Notes: generated by a model not told the origin, from the sequence alone. 37,011 nt of DNA from an uncultured Eubacteriaceae bacterium (GCA_947167715.1 CAMVJD010000029.1:1-37011); one strand, 5' to 3'. Shown: positions 14,929-23,649, counted from the stretch's first letter. A program made the numbers and translations.

Positions 14929-16519
14929 ACTTTTTGTAGATAACTTTGCCGGAGGCGGCGGGGCTTCAACGGGCATTGAAATGGCTATCGGGCGCAGCGT
15001 TGACATTGCCATTAATCACGATCCCGATGCTATTGCGATGCACAAAGCAAATCATCCCGGCACAAAACACTACTGTGAGGATGTTTGGGAAGTTGACCCG
15101 GTGGAAGCCTGCGACGGAAAGTCCGTTGCATTGGCGTGGTTTTCTCCGGACTGCAAGCATTTTTCGAGAGCAAAAGGCGGTAAGCCCGTTGACAAAAACA
15201 TTCGCGGGCTTGCCTGGGTGGCTATTAAATGGGCGCTTATGGTAAAACCAAGGGTAATAATGCTTGAAAATGTTCCGGAAATACAGACTTGGGGACCTTT
15301 GGACGTAGCTAATAAACCGATAAAGGAAAGAGCGGGCGAAACATTTACGGGATTTATCGGGGCTTTGTCTTTGGGAATTGACAAAAACTCTCCTGCCTTT
15401 GCCGAAATGTGTGACGCTTTGGAGATAGATCCAAGCGGAACAATCGCGGACAGAATTTCAAAAGGGCTTGGATATAAAGTTGAGTACAGGGTTTTAAAAT
15501 CTTGTGACTACGGGGCGCCGACAACAAGAACAAGGTTTTATATGATCGCAAGAGCCGACGATAAAGATATAATTTGGCCGAAAGCCTCTCACGCACCGAA
15601 AAACAGTGATGAAGTCAGGCAGGGACATAAAAGTCCTTACCATACCGCCGCCGAATGTATTGACTGGTCGATACCTGCGCAAAGCATTTTTGAACGAAAG
15701 AAACCGCTTGCGGAGAATACTTTGCGCAGGATAGCCCGCGGCATACAAAAGTTTGTTGTTGAAAACCCCGAGCCGTTTATCGTGCCTATCGGATATGGAG
15801 AAAGAGCAGGACAAGCACCGAGAGTAAACAGCATTGATGAGCCATTGGGTACTGTGGTAAGCAACGGAAAGCATTATCTTGTAGCACCGAGCCTTATACA
15901 ATACCACAGTGAGACGGCAAACGGCGAAGTCCGAGGGCAGGAACTTTCGGAACCGATTATGACGCTTGACACATCAAACCGATATGCACTTAACTGTGCA
16001 TACATAATGAAAAACTACGCAGGCGGCTATAAGGGCGCTGGCAGTAAGGCCGAGGATCCTTTAAGTACGGTGACGGCAAAAGACCATAACAGTCTTGTCA
16101 CGGCGCATATTATGACCCTGCGCAACAATATGGACGGCCAAAAGGCGGACGAGCCGTTGAGTACTATCTCCTGTTCGGGAGCACATCATGCGGAAGTGCA
16201 GGCGTTTTTAATAAAGTATTTTTCTACGGGAGCGGCAAAGCCCGTTGACGAGCCGCTTGATACCGTAACGACAAAGGACAGATTTGCGGTAATTACAGTA
16301 CACGGCGAGGATTACATAATAACCGATATAAAAATGCGGATGTTACAGCCGAGGGAGTTGTTTAACGCGCAGGGCTTCCCGAGGGACTATGTTATAGACA
16401 AGGATGCGGACGGCAATCCGTATCCGCGCAGTAAGCAGGTCGCAAGGTGCGGCAATGCGGTAACGCCGCCTGTGCCTGCGGCGTTGGTAAGGGCAAATTT
16501 GCCTGAATATTGCAAATAA
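14921..16519 (+). CDS. DNA (cytosine-5) methyltransferase
   Basis: A 532-residue C5 methyltransferase. Motif I is FVDNFAGGGGASTG (SAM binding), motif IV is FSPDCKHFSRAKGG with nucleophile Cys78 (PDC instead of the common PPC), motif VI is ENVPEI (about 118-123) and motif VIII TRTRFYMIA. Residues of about 295-470 contain five DEPLxTV-like repeats spaced 40 to 45 residues apart, and the C-terminus holds motifs IX-X (RELFNAQGFPRDY, GNAVTPPV). The start at 14921 follows GGGAGG. It probably protects phage DNA from host restriction; no cognate endonuclease is seen. Confidence 0.95.
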   Translation: MSELFVDNFAGGGGASTGIEMAIGRSVDIAINHDPDAIAMHKANHPGTKHYCEDVWEVDPVEACDGKSVALAWFSPDCKHFSRAKGGKPVDKNIRGLAWVAIKWALMVKPRVIMLENVPEIQTWGPLDVANKPIKERAGETFTGFIGALSLGIDKNSPAFAEMCDALEIDPSGTIADRISKGLGYKVEYRVLKSCDYGAPTTRTRFYMIARADDKDIIWPKASHAPKNSDEVRQGHKSPYHTAAECIDWSIPAQSIFERKKPLAENTLRRIARGIQKFVVENPEPFIVPIGYGERAGQAPRVNSIDEPLGTVVSNGKHYLVAPSLIQYHSETANGEVRGQELSEPIMTLDTSNRYALNCAYIMKNYAGGYKGAGSKAEDPLSTVTAKDHNSLVTAHIMTLRNNMDGQKADEPLSTISCSGAHHAEVQAFLIKYFSTGAAKPVDEPLDTVTTKDRFAVITVHGEDYIITDIKMRMLQPRELFNAQGFPRDYVIDKDADGNPYPRSKQVARCGNAVTPPVPAALVRANLPEYCK

Positions 16520-16536
16520 AAATAGGAGATTGAATT

Positions 16537-16851
16537 ATGGCAGAATTACAATTCAGAGGGTACAGCGATGATACATTTGGAGAGTACCTTTTAACAAATA
16601 TTGACAGTGATAACTGCGGCAGCGGAAAGCCGATTAGCTTTGAGGTATCGGCAGGCAACGAGGCTATTATAGTAACAGGACGGTACAGTCCGCACGATAA
16701 CGGCTGTTGGGAAATAGGGGTAATGCCCAAAGAAGAAGATATGTGTATATATTGGGAATGTCGAATTGATTTTGATGATTATTCGCCTGTTCTAAGCATA
16801 TCTATTCCAAATGTCGAAGATGACGAAGTTGTTATAACGAATATTGAGTAG
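16537..16851 (+). CDS. 104-residue acidic protein, unknown
   Basis: A small acidic protein rich in beta-type residues (starts MAELQFRGYSDDTFGEYLL, ends VEDDEVVITNIE). It has ATAGGAG before its ATG and lies 17 bases behind the methyltransferase. No motif or membrane span is seen. The composition suggests a compact cytosolic beta protein. Confidence 0.7.
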   Translation: MAELQFRGYSDDTFGEYLLTNIDSDNCGSGKPISFEVSAGNEAIIVTGRYSPHDNGCWEIGVMPKEEDMCIYWECRIDFDDYSPVLSISIPNVEDDEVVITNIE

Positions 16852-16866
16852 GTGGGTGAAATAGGA

Positions 16867-17076
16867 GTGAAAAAGCAAACCATATATCAATGCGAAATTT
16901 GCGGCACGGTTTACAAAGAACGAATAGACTGCGAAAACTGCGAAAGGTCGCATAAAGTAAAAGCGGCAATAGTAAACACAAGATATTTAAGCCAAAAACA
17001 AAATCAGCAAGGATTTCCACAGGCTGTCGAATTAGAATTTTCAGACGGCAGTAGAGCGTGGTACAAGAGAGGATAA
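16867..17076 (+). CDS. small zinc-finger protein
   Basis: About 69 residues from GTG 16867 (an in-frame GTG at 16852 is the alternative; AGGTGG at 16850-16855 fits the downstream start better). Two knuckles, CEICG and CENCERSH, bind zinc near the N-terminus (residues 6-30). The remainder, VELEFSDGSRAWYKRG, is a short beta hairpin. Small phage zinc fingers of this type have no assigned role. Confidence 0.7.
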   Translation: MKKQTIYQCEICGTVYKERIDCENCERSHKVKAAIVNTRYLSQKQNQQGFPQAVELEFSDGSRAWYKRG

Positions 17077-17083
17077 AAACACT

Positions 17084-17878
17084 ATGAACAAGGATATACA
17101 AAAAATCGCAGAGCATTGCGGACCGGTAAAACAGGCAGGAAAGTTAATCGAGGAAATGGCGGAACTGATGCAGGCAATTTGTAAATACCTCAACGCCGAA
17201 AACGTATTAGAACAGGATGAACGTCGAGAACACATTTACGAGGAAATGGCAGATGTTGGCATACTTTGGGAGCAGCTTGCTTATTTATTCAAGGCAAACG
17301 ACAAAATCAACGAAATTGCAAAAAGCAAAACCAACAGAACGCTCCTCCGACTTGGAATAGCCGAGCCGCCGAAAGACTACCCACCCAAACCGCAGGTGCG
17401 AATACCTTTTATAAAAGTGACTGACACGGCAGGAAACGGCGAAACGAACTACGAACAAGGTCTCACCGATGCGTGGGAAGCGGCAAGGAAGATAATATGT
17501 GAAGTGAAATACGGCGGATTTACCCGAGAAGAAATCCAAGAAATCTTTGGCGAAACCTATGCGAGTGATATTATGGTAAAGTTTACTGCCTCCGAAGCTA
17601 TAGCCAAAATAAAAGAGTATGAAGGTAAGCAGAAAGAAATCAAAGTCGGGGATGAACTGGAATTTTATTCACTGTGTGCAAAGAAAACAATAAAAGGCGT
17701 TGTGTACCAAATAAACTACGCGGATGATGATGTATATTTATTATGGACACCGCAAGACAAATCTATTGGCGGAACTTTTACACTTTCCAGCGACGACTTT
17801 TTTATAAAAAAAGTAAAAAAAACAGGCCGCCACTTTCCACAGGTTGAGGAACTTTTGAAAGCGATGAAAGAGAAGTGA
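17084..17878 (+). CDS. MazG-like nucleotide pyrophosphohydrolase fused to a phage C-terminal domain
   Basis: A 264-residue protein. Residues 1-90 are MazG-like: KLIEEMAELMQAI and IYEEMADVGILWEQL give the ExxE and ExxD metal-binding helices that hydrolyse (d)NTPs. After a Pro-rich linker, residues of about 125-185 (DAWEAARKI to ASEAIAKIKEYE) form a helical phage module, and the last 75 residues are beta-rich (GDELEFYSLCAKKTIKGVV). Possible roles are nucleotide pool control or lowering host (p)ppGpp. AGAGG precedes the ATG. Confidence 0.82.
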   Translation: MNKDIQKIAEHCGPVKQAGKLIEEMAELMQAICKYLNAENVLEQDERREHIYEEMADVGILWEQLAYLFKANDKINEIAKSKTNRTLLRLGIAEPPKDYPPKPQVRIPFIKVTDTAGNGETNYEQGLTDAWEAARKIICEVKYGGFTREEIQEIFGETYASDIMVKFTASEAIAKIKEYEGKQKEIKVGDELEFYSLCAKKTIKGVVYQINYADDDVYLLWTPQDKSIGGTFTLSSDDFFIKKVKKTGRHFPQVEELLKAMKEK

Positions 17879-17883
17879 TAAAA

Positions 17884-18018
17884 ATGACAACGTGCGAAAA
17901 TTGCAAATGGTATGCGGCGTTTGAGGGTGTGTGCTGCAACGATAAAAGTAAACATTGCGCAGATTACAGAAACGCAGATTGTAAGTGCGATAAATGGGAA
18001 GGCAAGGGAAATGTTTGA
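17884..18018 (+). CDS. 44-residue Cys-rich protein
   Basis: The frame starts MTTCENCKWYAAFEGVCCN and contains eight Cys (CxxC, CC, HCADY, CKCDKW), typical of the small zinc-binding phage proteins that precede late regulators. It begins five bases behind the MazG-like gene and overlaps the following gene by eight bases. The ribosome binding site (GAGAAG) is moderate. Function unknown. Confidence 0.65.
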   Translation: MTTCENCKWYAAFEGVCCNDKSKHCADYRNADCKCDKWEGKGNV

Positions 18019-18217
18019 AATAGGCGAGATAGTAAGACGAAAAGACGGCGGCGGGCTTTATGTTGCTGCAAGTCTGCCGTGGACGGCGGGCGGGTGTGAG
18101 TTGGTCAAGATCGCACCGGTGCCCGAGGACGGTCTGTATCTGATAGATGCGGTGCAGGGCGGCATTAAAACGGAACTGCTTGAAAAGGTCGATTTTTGTT
18201 GGGAATGGGAACAATGA
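18011..18217 (+). CDS. 68-residue SH3-like small protein, unknown
   Basis: The ATG at 18011 follows GGGAAGGCAAGGGA and lies in the end of the preceding gene. The sequence MFEIGEIVRRKDGGGLYVA and the later KVDFCWEWEQ suggest a small barrel like other phage proteins that open with GxxVRRK. It overlaps the next gene by four bases. I do not recognise a named family. Confidence 0.65.
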   Translation: MFEIGEIVRRKDGGGLYVAASLPWTAGGCELVKIAPVPEDGLYLIDAVQGGIKTELLEKVDFCWEWEQ

Positions 18218-18429
18218 ACGAGGATTTAAAGGCGGACTGCCATTTATTTTTAGGCAAGCTGTGGTCAACACCAAAGGAGCGGCGGGCGGTTTATCGATGG
18301 CTGGCGTTTCGCCTGCGTATACCGCGCGGCAAATGTCACATATCTATGATGAGTACGGCGCAGCTGTACAGGGCAAGGCATATACTGCGGCAAGAGTGGA
18401 AGAAAAGACGAAAGAGGGGAATGGAGTGA
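18214..18429 (+). CDS. DUF3268-like protein lacking its zinc-finger half
   Basis: A 71-residue basic protein. RRAVYRWLAFRL, KCHISMMS and the RA..ILRQEW end resemble the C-terminal part of the phage family DUF3268, which normally has a Cys zinc finger in front. Here only the helical half is present, so this is a short form or remnant. It is coupled to both neighbours by 4-base overlaps (ATGA and GTGA types). Confidence 0.6.
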   Translation: MNEDLKADCHLFLGKLWSTPKERRAVYRWLAFRLRIPRGKCHISMMSTAQLYRARHILRQEWKKRRKRGME

Positions 18430-18857
18430 AACATACAAAAGCAAGGATGTATTTGCAGAAAATAAAGGACTTTGAAGCTCGTATAAAGGGGAAAAAGGCT
18501 CTTTTGAAAGAATTAACAAGTAATTTGTTGGATGTTTCTTCTGTAGGCTTTTCTGACGAAAAAGTTTCCGGAGGTTTAGCTGTTCCAAAAGGATTTGCGG
18601 ACACCATAATAAAGAAAATAGAGCTTGAAAATGAAATAAATGCGGATATAATCAGGTTTATAGGATTGAAGAATGATATAACCAATGCGATATACAAGCT
18701 GGACAATCCGGTATATATCAGCATTCTTTTTAAAAAATATGTGGAAGGTAAGGATTTTGAAAAGATAGTTGAGGAAGTGCATTATGAGCCGGGATATGTT
18801 TATAATATGCACGGACAAGCTTTGGAGGCGTTTGACAAAATTTGTGAAGAAATGTGA
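18426..18857 (+). CDS. DUF1492/ArpU-like late transcription regulator
   Basis: A 143-residue protein. The N-terminal half is a coiled coil (YLQKIKDFEARIKGKKALL, then KKIELENEINADI) and the C-terminal half a sigma-70 region 4-like HTH (YISILFKKYVEGKDFEKIV, then YVYNMHGQALEAF). In Gram-positive phages this family is the last gene before the terminase and switches on the late operon, which matches the context: a candidate late promoter lies 10 bases behind it. GTG start, with GAGGGGA upstream. Confidence 0.85.
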   Translation: MKHTKARMYLQKIKDFEARIKGKKALLKELTSNLLDVSSVGFSDEKVSGGLAVPKGFADTIIKKIELENEINADIIRFIGLKNDITNAIYKLDNPVYISILFKKYVEGKDFEKIVEEVHYEPGYVYNMHGQALEAFDKICEEM

Positions 18858-18865
18858 AAAACGTA

Positions 18866-18876
18866 TATGGTATAAT
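18866..18876 (+). promoter_or_regulatory. candidate late promoter
   Basis: TATATGG-TATAAT at 18864-18876 has a perfect -10 but no consensus -35 at the proper distance, as expected for a promoter that needs an activator. It lies between the DUF1492-type regulator and terS, where late promoters are found in related phages. Confidence 0.6.
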
Positions 18877-18938
18877 GGTAGTGTGAAAAAGGACGAAAGA
18901 TAATAAGTGTTTTTCATAGGTATATTTCTCCTGCAAGG

Positions 18939-18970
18939 GGCGGTCATATTATTATGGCTGCCTTTTGTTT
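18939..18970 (+). terminator. terminator-like hairpin before terS
   Basis: GGCGGTCAT (18939-18947) pairs with ATGGCTGCC (18954-18962), two G-T pairs included, and is followed by TTTTGTTTT. It stands 34 bases before terS. As an intra-operon hairpin it may attenuate late transcription rather than end it. Confidence 0.5.
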
Positions 18971-18995
18971 TGGAAAAAAGAAAGGAGTGTGGCGT

Positions 18996-19469
18996 ATGAC
19001 TGATAAACAGCGAAAGTTTTGTGATGAATATTTGATTGACTGTAATGCCACACAGGCGGCTATTCGGGCGGGATATTCGGAAAAAACTGCCGAAAAGGCA
19101 AGCGATTGGATAAATGAAAAAAGCCAAGAAAAACCAAGTTCAAAATTTAATGCAGAGATGCGGGCGTACATTGACGAGCAGCTGGAGAGGATCCACAGCG
19201 AGAAGACGGCGGATGCAAAAGAGGTTATCGAGTATCTGACAAGTGTGCTGCGCGGCGAGAGCGAAAGCGAAGTTGTTGTGGTGGAACAGCAGGGCGATTA
19301 TACGAGCGAGGCACGCAATATTAAAAAGCGCCCCGACGAAAAGGAACGCTTAAAGGCGGCGGAGCTTCTGGGCAAGCGGTTCGGACTGTTTACCGACAAG
19401 GTGGAGCTTAACGGTGTTGCAAAGGTCGTTTTTGAAGATGATCTGAAAGAAGATGCCGCCGATGAATGA
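18996..19469 (+). CDS. terS: terminase small subunit
   Basis: A 157-residue protein. The N-terminal HTH is that of the terminase_2 family (TDKQRKFCDEYLIDCNATQAAIRAGYS, residues 2-28), which recognises the packaging site. A central oligomerisation helix region and the acidic end VVFEDDLKEDAADE follow. The start at 18996 has AAAGGAG upstream; an earlier in-frame ATG lies in the hairpin and lacks one. It overlaps terL by 17 bases. Confidence 0.92.
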   Translation: MTDKQRKFCDEYLIDCNATQAAIRAGYSEKTAEKASDWINEKSQEKPSSKFNAEMRAYIDEQLERIHSEKTADAKEVIEYLTSVLRGESESEVVVVEQQGDYTSEARNIKKRPDEKERLKAAELLGKRFGLFTDKVELNGVAKVVFEDDLKEDAADE

Positions 19470-20703
19470 AATACGAATATCGCTTACTTCGGCTGTCGGG
19501 AAAGGGTACTATGAGTTTTGGAAGTATACCGGGCGTTACCGTGTGTGCAAGGGCAGCCGTGCAAGCAAGAAAAGCAAGACTACGGCACTTAATTTTATAT
19601 ACAGGCTGATGAAATATCCTGCCGCCAATTTGCTTGTTGTGCGCAAGGTTTTCGGCACGTTAAAGGACAGCTGTTATGCAGAGCTTAAATGGGCGATACA
19701 CCGCTTTGGGGTGGATAGCTTGTTTGATTGTAAATTATCGCCTTTGGAGATAACCTACAAACCTACGGGACAGAAAATATACTTCCGAGGGCTTGACGAT
19801 CCGTTGAAGATAACGTCAATTACCGTTTCAAACGGCTGCCTTTGCTGGCTGTGGATAGAAGAAGCATACGAGATAGACAGCGAGGACGACTTTAATATGC
19901 TTGATGAAAGTATAAGAGGCCAGGTGCCCGAAGGACTTTTCAAGCAGGTTACGCTTACATTTAACCCGTGGAATGAGCGGCATTGGATAAAACGCCGCTT
20001 TTTTGATGCGGAAAATGCGGATGTGCTTGCACTGACCACAAATTATATGTGTAATGAGTGGCTTGATGATGCGGATAAAAGGGTCTTTGAGGATATGAAA
20101 CGCAATAATCCGCGCCGTTACCGTGTCGCAGGCCTCGGAGATTGGGGCATTGTTGACGGACTTGTGTACGAAAACTGGGAAGAACGTGTTTTCAAGCCCG
20201 AGGATATAGCAAGCAAGGACACAAGAGCCGTATTCGGGCTTGACTTTGGTTATACCAACGACCCGACAGCGTTATTTTGCGGCATTGTGGATATGGCGGC
20301 AAAGGAGATATATGTGTTTGACGAGGTGTACGAAAAGGCGTTAAGCAACGAGCAGATAGCCGACAGAATACTGAAAAAAGGCTATGCCAAGGAAAAAATA
20401 ACAGCCGACAGCGCGGAGCCAAAGAGCATAGCGCGGTTGAGGGAGCTTGGCTTGCGCAGGATAGCCTCCGCCCGAAAAGGCAAGGACAGCATTATGAACG
20501 GCATTGATTTTTTGCAGGGGTTTAAGATATTGATACATCCTTCCTGCGAAAATTTTATAAACGAAATAAGCAATTACAGTTGGGACAAGGATAAATTTGG
20601 AAAGACGGTAAACAAGCCGATAGACAGCTTTAATCACCTTATGGATGCTATGAGGTATGCTGTTGAGGATATGACAAAAGGCAAGACCTTTAGTTTTGAA
20701 TGA
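19453..20703 (+). CDS. terL: terminase large subunit
   Basis: A 416-residue packaging motor. The ATPase has a Walker A-like GSRASKKSKTTA (34-45) and Walker B LWIEEA (near 132-137). The nuclease domain begins at FGLDFGYTNDPTA (Asp near 268), followed by TADSAEPKSI and the final HLMDAMRYA, the usual RNase H-like acidic set. It is of the terminase_3/SPP1-like type, about the normal length. ATG 19453 or 19462 could both serve; GAAAGAAG precedes the first. Confidence 0.95.
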   Translation: MPPMNEIRISLTSAVGKGYYEFWKYTGRYRVCKGSRASKKSKTTALNFIYRLMKYPAANLLVVRKVFGTLKDSCYAELKWAIHRFGVDSLFDCKLSPLEITYKPTGQKIYFRGLDDPLKITSITVSNGCLCWLWIEEAYEIDSEDDFNMLDESIRGQVPEGLFKQVTLTFNPWNERHWIKRRFFDAENADVLALTTNYMCNEWLDDADKRVFEDMKRNNPRRYRVAGLGDWGIVDGLVYENWEERVFKPEDIASKDTRAVFGLDFGYTNDPTALFCGIVDMAAKEIYVFDEVYEKALSNEQIADRILKKGYAKEKITADSAEPKSIARLRELGLRRIASARKGKDSIMNGIDFLQGFKILIHPSCENFINEISNYSWDKDKFGKTVNKPIDSFNHLMDAMRYAVEDMTKGKTFSFE

Positions 20704-20711
20704 GGGATAAT

Positions 20712-22100
20712 ATGTTTCACAATTTTTTGATAAGACCGCCCGAAAAGCCAATGACATACATTGAGTTTTTGGAGCGGCAGATAGCGGAGTTTAAAGCCTC
20801 TCCCGTATTTAAGGCTATGCTGGACGGTGAAAAGTATTATGTGGGACTGCACGATATACTTTTGCGTAAAAGGACAGTAATAGGGGCAAACGGCGAACCC
20901 GTAGAGGTGGAAAATCTGCCGAACAACAGAATAGTGGATAATCAATACAAGCGGCTTGTGGGGCAGAAAGTAAATTATATAGCGGGACAGCCGATAGTTT
21001 TCCATACCGAGGACGATGAGTATACAAAGCAGCTAAAGACGATATACGGCAAATCATTCCAGCGTATGTTTAAAAACGTGGTAGAGGACAGCCTTAACTG
21101 TGGATTAGGGTACATATATGTTTATGTGGACGAAAGCGGCAATATTGCGTTTAGAAGGTTTAAGCCCTATGAGGTAATACCCGGCTGGGCGGATGCAGAG
21201 CATACGGAGCTTGACTATCTGTTAAGGCTGTATGAAATTGTATATTACGAGGGTCGCACCGAAAAGCGGATAACAAAGGCCGAGTTATACGATAAGGATG
21301 GTATAAAATACTTTGTGCTTGAGGGCGGACAGCTTAAACCCGATACCGATAAGGTAAACGAGACCTATATTCAAGCGGGAGCAGAGGGGTATAACTGGGA
21401 AAAGATACCCGTTGTGCCGTTTAAGTACAATTCAAAGGAAATACCGCTTATAAAGGATGTCAAGACTTTGCAGGACGGTCTTAACCTGCTTCTGTCGAAC
21501 TTTCAGAACGGTATGGAAGAGGATGTGAGAAATACCATACTTGTTTTAAAGAACTATGACGGTGAAAATCTGGGTGAGTTCAGGCAAAACCTTGCGGCAT
21601 ACGGCGCGGTAAAGGTGCGCACCGTGGACGGTACGGACGGCGGTGTTGAGACACTTACCATCGAGGTAAACAGCGAAAACTACAAGACCGTAATAGAGCT
21701 TTTGAAAAAGGCAATAATCGAGAACGGCAAGGGTTACGATGTGTCGGAACTGCGCGGCGGTACGCCAAACCAAATGAATATACAAAGCGTTTACAGCGAC
21801 ATTGACCTGGATGCAAACGGTATGGAAACGGAGTATCAGGCAGGCTTTGAAAGCTTGAAGTGGTTTGTTGATGCCTACCTTTACAATAAGGGACTTGGTG
21901 ACTATTCGGCTGTGGATGTGGATGTTATATTTAACCGCGATATGCTGATAGACGAAAACGGCGTGATCGAAAACTGCCTTAAATCACAAGGTTTGTTGTC
22001 ACAGGAAACGGTTTTGAAAAACCACCCGTGGGTCGATGATGTCCTGTTGGAACAGAAACGGCTGAAAGAGGGAAACGACTATGAGGATGCCTTCAAGTGA
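20712..22100 (+). CDS. portal protein (SPP1 gp6-like)
   Basis: A 462-residue portal protein that forms the ring through which DNA enters the head. Family marks are KYYVGLHDILLRKR, the NNRIVDNQYKRLVGQKVNYIAG stretch, VVPFKYNSKEIPLIKDVKTLQDGLN and RGGTPNQMNIQSVYSDIDLDAN. The start at 20712 follows GAGGGAT; the ATG four codons earlier is less well placed. It lies between terL and the MuF gene, overlapping the latter by 20 bases. Confidence 0.94.
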   Translation: MFHNFLIRPPEKPMTYIEFLERQIAEFKASPVFKAMLDGEKYYVGLHDILLRKRTVIGANGEPVEVENLPNNRIVDNQYKRLVGQKVNYIAGQPIVFHTEDDEYTKQLKTIYGKSFQRMFKNVVEDSLNCGLGYIYVYVDESGNIAFRRFKPYEVIPGWADAEHTELDYLLRLYEIVYYEGRTEKRITKAELYDKDGIKYFVLEGGQLKPDTDKVNETYIQAGAEGYNWEKIPVVPFKYNSKEIPLIKDVKTLQDGLNLLLSNFQNGMEEDVRNTILVLKNYDGENLGEFRQNLAAYGAVKVRTVDGTDGGVETLTIEVNSENYKTVIELLKKAIIENGKGYDVSELRGGTPNQMNIQSVYSDIDLDANGMETEYQAGFESLKWFVDAYLYNKGLGDYSAVDVDVIFNRDMLIDENGVIENCLKSQGLLSQETVLKNHPWVDDVLLEQKRLKEGNDYEDAFK

Positions 22101-23649
22101 GTATTGGAAACGCAGATTTGAGGCTATAGAGAGCGCTGAACATAAAAGCGCGCAAATGACTGCCGAGCAGATAGCGGATGTATACAAGCAGGCCGAGGCC
22201 GCGTGTAAAAAGGAAATAGAGGCGTGGTACGGCAGGCTTGCACAGAATAACAATGTAGATATTGCAAGGGCAAAGGAAATGTTGTCGGGACAGGAGCTTA
22301 AAGAGTTTAAGTGGGATGTCAAGCAGTATATAAAGGCAATGGAAGATAATGAGGTCTCCGGCAAGTGGGTCAAGGAATTGGAGAACGCTTCCGCGCGGTA
22401 TCATATATCCAAGTACGAGGGTCTGATGACAAGGCTAAGGCAGCAGGTGGAATTTGCCGCCGCCAAAGAGGACGGTATACTGACCGAGCATTTAAAACAG
22501 GCCTACAGCGAGGATTTCTACAGGACGGCGTATGAGATACAGTCGGGGTTGAAGACGGGCTTTGAATTATCAAGCGTTGATGAAAACAAACTTAATGCGG
22601 CGATAAAAAGACCGTGGGCGGTTGACGGCAAGAATTTCTCCGACAGGATATGGACACGCAAGGATGCCCTTATAAACGACCTTGATACCGAGATAACACG
22701 AAATATTATGCTCGGCAGGGGTGTGCAGGACAGCGCACAGGCTATCGCAAAGAAATTCAATACGACCGTAAACAGGGCGGCGACTTTGGTCTATACCGAG
22801 AGTGCAGCAATAGCAAGCCAGGCACAGAAAGATATGTTTGAGGAACTGGGCGTTGAGGAATACGAGATAGTCGCTACTCTTAATGAGGCGACTTGTGAGA
22901 TATGTCAGGAACTGGACGGCAAACACTTTCCAATAAGTGAATATAAGGTAGGTGTAACAGCACATCCTTTTCACCCTAATTGTCATTGTGCAACAGCCCC
23001 GTACTTCGACGACGAGTTCAGTCTCGGAACACGCGCCGCGAGAGACCCCGAAACGGGAAAGACGGTCTCCGTTCCCGAAGATATGACTTACCCCGAGTGG
23101 AAAAAGGTGTATGTCGATAAGACACAGACAATGGATGAGTGGAAAGCGGCGAAAAAAGCTCCGTACATAGATATAACAAATAATTGGTATCCTGATGCTG
23201 TGCCGAATAGCCATAAAGTTAAAGATATGTTGGAATATGTTGATAATGGTGTTACATATAGGGTAGACGGAAAACACGTTGTATTGGATTACTCAAAACA
23301 TGAAAAAGAAATAGCGGAATTACTTGAAAAAGAAGTTGGTGGCGTAATATATATGTTGCCAAGAGTCATTTATCCAGAAAAAGTAAAAACTGCTGATTTC
23401 AAATTTAATGACAAGAAATATGATTTAAAGGATATTACGGGTACAGGTAGCAATGTTTTAGCAAGTGCAGTTTCTAAGAAAAAAGGGCAAGCAAATAATT
23501 TTATATTTGACATTAGTGAAACGCCATTAAATCTTGATGAGATATTAAGTAGAATTGATAGATTATATAACTCTCATAGAACTGATTTTATTGATGAAAT
23601 TATTTTAATAAAAAATAATGAAATTATAAGAGTTTTCAAAAGAAAATAG
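22081..23649 (+). CDS. SPP1 gp7/MuF minor head protein with C-terminal CdiA_C-like toxin domain
   Basis: A 522-residue protein. Residues 1-220 are the helical head-morphogenesis part. Residues of about 230-310 form the MuF core (TLVYTESAAIASQA, CEICQELDGKHF, HPFHPNCHCATAPYF). Residues of about 395-522 match the CdiA C-terminal nuclease pattern in my reading: EIAELLEKEVGG, MLPRVIYPE, TADFKFNDKKYDLKDI (AD then DLK of a PD-(D/E)xK-like site), KGQANNFIFDIS, IILIKNNEIIRVFKRK. The DNA for this part is much more AT-rich than the rest. MuF proteins are packaged and carry polymorphic toxin tails in several Gram-positive phages. No immunity gene is evident next to it. Confidence 0.88.
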   Translation: MRMPSSEYWKRRFEAIESAEHKSAQMTAEQIADVYKQAEAACKKEIEAWYGRLAQNNNVDIARAKEMLSGQELKEFKWDVKQYIKAMEDNEVSGKWVKELENASARYHISKYEGLMTRLRQQVEFAAAKEDGILTEHLKQAYSEDFYRTAYEIQSGLKTGFELSSVDENKLNAAIKRPWAVDGKNFSDRIWTRKDALINDLDTEITRNIMLGRGVQDSAQAIAKKFNTTVNRAATLVYTESAAIASQAQKDMFEELGVEEYEIVATLNEATCEICQELDGKHFPISEYKVGVTAHPFHPNCHCATAPYFDDEFSLGTRAARDPETGKTVSVPEDMTYPEWKKVYVDKTQTMDEWKAAKKAPYIDITNNWYPDAVPNSHKVKDMLEYVDNGVTYRVDGKHVVLDYSKHEKEIAELLEKEVGGVIYMLPRVIYPEKVKTADFKFNDKKYDLKDITGTGSNVLASAVSKKKGQANNFIFDISETPLNLDEILSRIDRLYNSHRTDFIDEIILIKNNEIIRVFKRK

